A stretch of DNA of 64,000 bases from Prostheceraeus crozeri (taxonomy: Eukaryota > Platyhelminthes > Polycladida > Euryleptidae). Below are positions 59,783 through 64,000 of the stretch, one piece after another. The stretch is from the NCBI GenBank assembly GCA_907163375.1, contig CAJQUW010012890.1, forward strand, positions 806,001 through 870,000, written 5' to 3'. The number at the start of each line of letters is the position of its first letter. Position 1 is the stretch's first letter. Both the position numbers and the translations under genes were made by a program. The notes below the pieces were generated by a model. That model searched no databases. It worked only from the letters and a program-made list of their open reading frames with translations, and was not told the DNA's origin.

Positions 59783-60144
59783 GTCCTTGAATTATCCCGA
59801 GAATGAACCATCGGCTCTCTTAAGGGCCACCATGGGGCAAGACATGATAGAACCTCCACGCGGTTTGCCCTGGGCAGTCTTCGGACTGGCGAATACTATC
59901 ATTAAGTTGAATCTGCTATCAGTCAACTTGAACGTTGCAAATGAAGTTCGGTGTAATACTTCCTTTCGACGGGCGTTCCTGTAAAGGGCGGCGGTGAAAC
60001 CCGTAGCTATGTATACCGCAAGGGACATTCGGCAATGGTCAATCTTGTTAAACCTCTCTGCGTCATGTTTGCAAGTGATTGCCTCTGTCTCAACGTAGTA
60101 TGCATTCGCGCCAGGGCGACATTTAGCCAACTGTCGAAGGTTGC

Positions 60145-60405
60145 CTAAAACTTTCCATTGCATACGTTATGAGAGCCATGAGTTCTACCTGTCTCTATCA
60201 ATGAGACGAATTGATGAATGGAATGAAAGGGAGGATACTCACGCGCCACACGCAACATAACACACTTCTCTCTTCCGTAGTCTAACAAGCTCTTTACACA
60301 TGGATCGCAGTCGATTGCTATCCCTGAAGCATTCTGATTCGCTGTTGAGCAATTCATTGTTGAAAACCCTATATAAGCCAGAAGATTGTAGCGCTTCTCA
60401 TTCAA
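60145..60405 (-). other. Minus-strand open frame within the 884-bp unit, doubtful
   Basis: 86 codons, repeated at 61029-61289, overlapping the opposite gene's leader. A GTGAGT donor (60242) and an acceptor ending ACAG (60189) on the minus strand would remove 54 bp in phase. No upstream minus-strand promoter beyond the same TATA read backwards. I keep it only as a candidate. A second minus frame (59792-60163) is equally uncertain. Confidence 0.2.
60370..60403 (+). promoter_or_regulatory. TATA (TATATAAG) and initiator (TCATTC) of the first acidic-gene copy
   Basis: 30-bp spacing; ATG 18 nt after the initiator A. The duplicate lies at 61254-61287. Confidence 0.75.
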
Positions 60406-60417
60406 TTTGAAGTCACG

Positions 60418-60669
60418 ATGGAAGCCACATCTGCCGACAACATTCCCGTCTTCATTGATGAAGATAACGCCATTCCCGAGTTCGTCATCCTCGACGAGTG
60501 GGATGAGGATGAGAAGAAGGGGAAGATCAAGAGGATCATTTGGACGGATGAGGTGTGGACTCCAAATACCACCCGCATCCGAAAGGTGCCGGATGCACCA
60601 GTACGACCTCGGCGGTATAGGGTTTATGACAATCTAACCGTCATACCCCTTGACTATTCAAGCCAATAG
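60418..60669 (+). CDS. 83-aa acidic protein, copy 1
   Basis: Strongly acidic N-terminal half (VFIDEDNAIP, LDEWDEDEKKGK) and a more basic, Pro-containing C terminus (RPRRYRVYDN). No family recognised. The start is fixed by the promoter. Ends at TAG 60667, followed two codons later by TAA. Other genes in this region end in TAA or TGA, so the TAG here bears on the recoding question. Small acidic proteins in DNA viruses are often regulators or histone/DNA mimics, which is only a suggestion here. Confidence 0.6.
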   Translation: MEATSADNIPVFIDEDNAIPEFVILDEWDEDEKKGKIKRIIWTDEVWTPNTTRIRKVPDAPVRPRRYRVYDNLTVIPLDYSSQ

Positions 60670-61301
60670 TCAACCTAATCCCGAGAATGAACCATCGGCT
60701 CTCTTAAGGGCCACCATGGGGCAAGACATGATAGAACCTCCACGCGGTTTGCCCTGGGCAGTCTTCGGACTGGCGAATACTATCATTAAGTTGAATCTGC
60801 TATCAGTCAACTTGAACGTTGCAAATGAAGTTCGGTGTAATACTTCCTTTCGACGGGCGTTCCTGTAAAGGGCGGCGGTGAAACCCGTAGCTATGTATAC
60901 CGCAAGGGACATTCGGCAATGGTCAATCTTGTTAAACCTCTCTGCGTCATGTTTGCAAGTGATTGCCTCTGTCTCAACGTAGTATGCATTCGCGCCAGGG
61001 CGACATTTAGCCAACTGTCGAAGGTTGCCTAAAACTTTCCATTGCATACGTTATGAGAGCCATGAGTTCTACCTGTCTCTATCAATGAGACGAATTGATG
61101 AATGGAATGAAAGGGAGGATACTCACGCGCCACACGCAACATAACACACTTCTCTCTTCCGTAGTCTAACAAGCTCTTTACACATGGATCGCAGTCGATT
61201 GCTATCCCTGAAGCATTCTGATTCGCTGTTGAGCAATTCATTGTTGAAAACCCTATATAAGCCAGAAGATTGTAGCGCTTCTCATTCAATTTGAAGTCAC
61301 G

Positions 61302-61553
61302 ATGGAAGCCACATCTGCCGACAACATTCCCGTCTTCATTGATGAAGATAACGCCATTCCCGAGTTCGTCATCCTCGACGAGTGGGATGAGGATGAGAAG
61401 AAGGGGAAGATCAAGAGGATCATTTGGACGGATGAGGTGTGGACTCCAAATACCACCCGCATCCGAAAGGTGCCGGATGCACCAGTACGACCTCGGCGGT
61501 ATAGGGTTTATGACAATCTAACCGTCATACCCCTTGACTATTCAAGCCAATAG
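61302..61553 (+). CDS. 83-aa acidic protein, copy 2
   Basis: Identical to the copy at 60418 in every residue I compared, with its own promoter (61254-61287). Two adjacent identical genes would double dosage. Same TAG-then-TAA ending (61551). Confidence 0.6.
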   Translation: MEATSADNIPVFIDEDNAIPEFVILDEWDEDEKKGKIKRIIWTDEVWTPNTTRIRKVPDAPVRPRRYRVYDNLTVIPLDYSSQ

Positions 61554-62092
61554 TCAACCTAATCCCGAGAATGAACCATCGGCTCTCTTAAGGGCCACCA
61601 TGGGGCAAGACATGATAGAACCTCCACGCGGTTTGCCCTGGGCAGTCTTCGGACTGGCGAATACTATCATTAAGTTGAATCTGCTATCAGTCAACTTGAA
61701 CGTTGCAAATGAAGTTCGGTGTAATACTTCCTTTCGACGGGCGTTCCTGTAAAGGGCGGCGGTGAAACCCGTAGCTATGTATACCGCAAGGGACATTCGG
61801 CAATGGTCAATCTTGTTAAACCTCTCTGCGTCATGTTTGCAAGTGATTGCCTCTGTCTCAACGTAGTATGCATTCGCGCCAGGGCGACATTTAGCCAACT
61901 GTCGAAGGTTGCCTAAAACTTTCCATTGCATACGTTATGAGAGCCATGAGTTCTACCTGTCTCTATCAATGAGACGAATTGATGAATGGAATGAAAGGGA
62001 GGACACTCACGCGCCACACGCAACATAACACACTTCTCTCTTCCATAGTCTAACAAGCTCTTTACACATGGATCGCAGTCGATTGCTATCCC

Positions 62093-62288
62093 AGAATCAT
62101 GTAAGCTATCTTAATTTTATTTAACACTATTTCATCTACCATTATCACCCATATGAAATGTTATAAGATTTGCAAGTTAAACTAAGCGTGCTACTATTTC
62201 CAAATGAAAAAGTATACATGGTTAAATTATTCACTAAAGCCCCATTCAAGTAAGTCAGTATGAAAGCAAAGATAATACGAAATAAACA
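62093..62288. other. AT-rich spacer
   Basis: Follows the truncated third repeat unit. No gene; a change to low GC marks the break. Confidence 0.5.
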
Positions 62289-62292
62289 TTTA

Positions 62293-62724
62293 TTATGGCA
62301 TGTATTTTAAAAGGTCTTCATCGTCAATATCGTCCCAGAGTCTGACTTCACATAGATCACAAAAACAGTTGAGCTGCTTTAAACGTTCTTCTGCAGCGTC
62401 CCTCACGTTGTCAATGTACGCCCACTCCGCCACGGTTCGCGGTTGGGAGTTAGGGGTGTACCACTCCCATATTTGATGCAACTGCGACTTGCTGGTCATC
62501 TCCATCACCCCTTCGACATCATATTGTAAATATTTCCACCGTATGCCTGTTAGGTCGGGCAACTCCTCTTCATCGTCCTCCGATAACTTTCGTATATTGT
62601 CGAGATTGTATGTCTTCTCCACCTTCGCCTTTCTTGGTGCATTTGGTGTAACGAGCACCTTTGCTGATGTGCATGGAGAGGAGAACTCCAATGCGGCATT
62701 TGGTGTTGTTGGAGGACTTGTCAT
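62293..62724 (-). CDS. 143-aa acidic protein, function unknown
   Basis: Minus strand, ATG 62724 to TAA 62293. Pro/Ser/Thr-rich N terminus, an acidic patch (LSEDDEEELPDL), a Trp-rich middle (WKYLQYD, QIWEWYTP) and a C-terminal Cys pair (CFCDLC) followed by WDDIDDEDLL. No family recognised. The AATAAA hexamer (62294-62289, minus) overlaps the stop codon. Divergent from polB across about 140 bp holding CCAAT boxes. Confidence 0.65.
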   Translation of the reverse strand: MTSPPTTPNAALEFSSPCTSAKVLVTPNAPRKAKVEKTYNLDNIRKLSEDDEEELPDLTGIRWKYLQYDVEGVMEMTSKSQLHQIWEWYTPNSQPRTVAEWAYIDNVRDAAEERLKQLNCFCDLCEVRLWDDIDDEDLLKYMP

Positions 62725-62789
62725 GTTGTCTTTGAAATGCTGACTTTGAATAATGATAACTTTAACATTTTTCTAATTCTTAAGTATCA

Positions 62790-62867
62790 ACAAGCAACCA
62801 ATCAGAATGAACAGCCAATGAATGATGAGCATGAAAGGATATAAGCAAAGTGACATCCGTGTCATTT
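62790..62867 (+). promoter_or_regulatory. Divergent promoter: two CCAAT boxes, TATA (ATATAAG, 62839) and initiator (TCATTT, 62862)
   Basis: CCAAT at about 62797 and 62814 lies between the minus gene at 62724 and the plus TATA. TATA-to-initiator spacing is 25 bp, slightly shorter than in the other genes. Confidence 0.65.
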
Positions 62868-63017
62868 CACTCTGTCTTTGAGACGTATAAGTGAAGTATT
62901 CTCTAGCGAATTCTGCTATTATTTGAGGTGTACAAGTGAATTCCAAATTTGAGACATATTAATTGAGTGAAGTCTCTATCTTATTGAAGCATCAACCTTA
63001 AACTTGATTTCATTGAA

Positions 63018-64000
63018 ATGGTAAGTTGAAGATTTCCTCTCTCATCTCCCTCAAACGTGTGGTTCATAGCATCTTCCTCAATTTCAGGCATCAACTTCAT
63101 CACCAACGCCCTCCCTTCTCGAGGAAAGTTTAGAGTTATTGAGTCAAGGTAGGTTGCAACAATACACTGAGGCTTGAACAGAGATGATAGAATGATTTCT
63201 CTTTCAGGTGATGTGAGTTCCAGCTCAGAACTGTCGCGACATGGTAACGAGTGGGAATGTGCTGACTGTGGGCACATCTTCACGAGGAAATGGGATCTCA
63301 CCCGACACATCAAGCGAGGTGTTTGTCGACCTAAGCCGGCATCAATCTCCGGAGGTGGGGATGATTCTGTTAACGTCGTCTCCTTTTCTTGCGACTTGTG
63401 CGCTCAGTCTTTCGAGACACGTTTTGAACTATCTTCGCACAGACTTCAACATACACACACGAACGATAGCTACACCAACGGTACCTCCTCTATCCAACTC
63501 ACTGAAGTGTCCATAAATAATTTAGTGAGGAACTACCAGATGGACTCCTCAGAAACCATTGCTAACTTTGAGGAATGGTTTCATCAAAATTCATCATTGA
63601 TAGAAGCGCTCTTCAACAATTTAGACAATTTTAGGATGAAGGCGCTCATCTATCTTAAAATAAAATATGTAAAAATCGACCACCATACTGGACAAATAAT
63701 AGAGAGGTTGGAGTTTCACATACCCTCCTCTCCTGCAACCGAGGTTGTAGACTATGAGTCTTGGATAAATTTTCACATCCAAGGATTAAAATTAAATATT
63801 GATAAATTTAACGAGCGCGATAGCGGTCTCATTTTTGACGGCATTGAGTCCGCCTTATTTAAAATCAGTTTATTAGGAAATCATAGTGGTCGAGGCTCCT
63901 TTAAACTTCCAAAAAATTTAAAAAACAAAACAGCAGTCATCAATGTCGATTGCGAATCGCAATGTTTTAAATATGCTGTCCTCTCCATTCTCCACTATAA
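63018..64000 (+). CDS. polB: Protein-primed-type DNA polymerase B, N-terminal part (spliced, runs off the window)
   Basis: Exon 1 ends with the ATG itself (63018-63020) immediately before GTAAGT. Exon 2 is 63088-63148; exon 3 starts at 63208 and is open to the window edge. Introns are 67 and 59 bp, GT-AG, and the joined frame is uninterrupted for about 285 codons. Two zinc fingers follow: C-x2-C-x12-H-x5-C, then C-x2-C-x12-H-x3-H. Near 63925-63995 the stretch LPKNLKNKTAVINV and CFKYAVLSILH matches the conserved N-terminal region of Polinton/Maverick and adintovirus polymerases. The exonuclease and palm motifs would lie beyond 64000. No in-frame TAG is seen here. Confidence 0.8.

Larger units (their letters stand above)
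59794..62092 (+). repeat. 884-bp tandem duplication, 2.6 copies
   Basis: Units start at 59794, 60678 and 61562; the third stops at 62092. The first two look identical; the third differs at a few positions (for example GGACACTC for GGATACTC). The array begins 12 bp after the stop of the spliced gene. Each complete unit contains a TATA-initiator promoter and a small acidic gene; the third lacks them. Recent duplication or assembly collapse/expansion. Confidence 0.93.
51945..64000. mobile_element. Endogenous Polinton/adintovirus-like DNA virus element (left part only)
   Basis: Compact, higher-GC region with virus-style transcription units, a spliced gene matching the N-terminal region of Polinton-type DNA polymerase B, and a pX-like small basic protein. 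No capsid, packaging ATPase, cysteine protease or retroviral-type integrase is seen here; they would be expected to the right if this is a Polinton. The left boundary is taken where the family A repeat ends, and no terminal inverted repeat can be tested without the right end. Alternatives: a different lineage carrying a Polinton-type polymerase, or two adjacent elements. Confidence 0.6.

Noticed and set aside
59792-60163. 123-125-codon minus-strand frame repeated in every 884-bp unit
   Set aside because: No promoter or domain. The plus strand there shares non-coding blocks with an intron, so coding is doubtful; kept only as a remark.
60189-60242. 54-bp minus-strand intron candidate
   Set aside because: Splice consensus is acceptable, but length is a multiple of three, the frame is open without it, and the host gene is itself doubtful.

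Overview
This is eukaryotic, almost certainly invertebrate, genomic DNA. Roughly the first 52 kb is AT-rich and gene-poor, packed with nested mobile elements typical of metazoans: a CR1/L2-type LINE, mariner, Tc1, a hAT-like element, a Ty3/Gypsy LTR retrotransposon, a Penelope-like fragment, a THAP-domain P-type transposon, MITE-like hairpins and several dispersed repeat families. Short introns with GT-AG ends and TATA boxes followed about 30 bp later by a TCATTY-type initiator point towards an arthropod, but this is an inference and no species can be named.

Layout. 1-4024: LINE with a PHD-type ORF1 and an endonuclease-RT ORF2 broken by one frameshift. 6158-9869: hAT-like element (8-bp target duplication) holding a decayed mariner (6700-7780, TA duplication). 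11232-15261: Gypsy-type LTR retrotransposon with a 5-bp duplication and multiple frame breaks. 15.3-41 kb: repeats, including a Tc1 nested inside a long-TIR element that split another repeat, a 1-kb inverted duplication (29380-30462 / 32311-33366), a 201-bp near-perfect palindrome (35637-35837), a Penelope RT fragment and a SINE-like unit. 41.4-43.4 kb: THAP-type transposon debris. 46.3 kb: a 42-bp minisatellite. 46944-47873 (minus): an intact multi-pass membrane protein of unknown function. 47978-51578: a P-type transposon with about 73-bp TIRs and a 7-bp duplication, transposase frameshifted.

From about 51.95 kb to the window end base composition rises in GC and gene packing becomes compact. 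I read this as one end of an endogenous Polinton/adintovirus-like DNA virus element. The strongest evidence is the last gene (63018 to beyond 64000), a spliced gene with N-terminal C2H2 fingers whose downstream part matches the N-terminal region of Polinton protein-primed DNA polymerase B. At the left is a cluster of five plus-strand genes: a small acidic/amphipathic protein, a multi-Cys/His zinc-binding protein, a 93-aa basic protein, a 90-aa protein resembling adenovirus/adintovirus core pX-type proteins, and a DEDDh exonuclease. Then come a 1.5-kb palindrome built from about 280-bp units with poly-C tracts, a spliced coiled-coil gene, an 884-bp tandem duplication carrying a small acidic gene, and a minus-strand acidic gene divergent from polB. 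Capsid proteins, packaging ATPase, protease and integrase are not visible in this window and, if present, must lie to the right.

The most unusual feature is that three genes of the left cluster contain an in-frame TAG followed by a continued open frame (52499, 53190, 54283), with no frameshifts, while every definite terminator there is TAA or TGA. The element's genes share one expression layout: TATA, initiator about 25-31 bp later, very short 5' leader, and in two genes a polyadenylation hexamer overlapping the stop codon.
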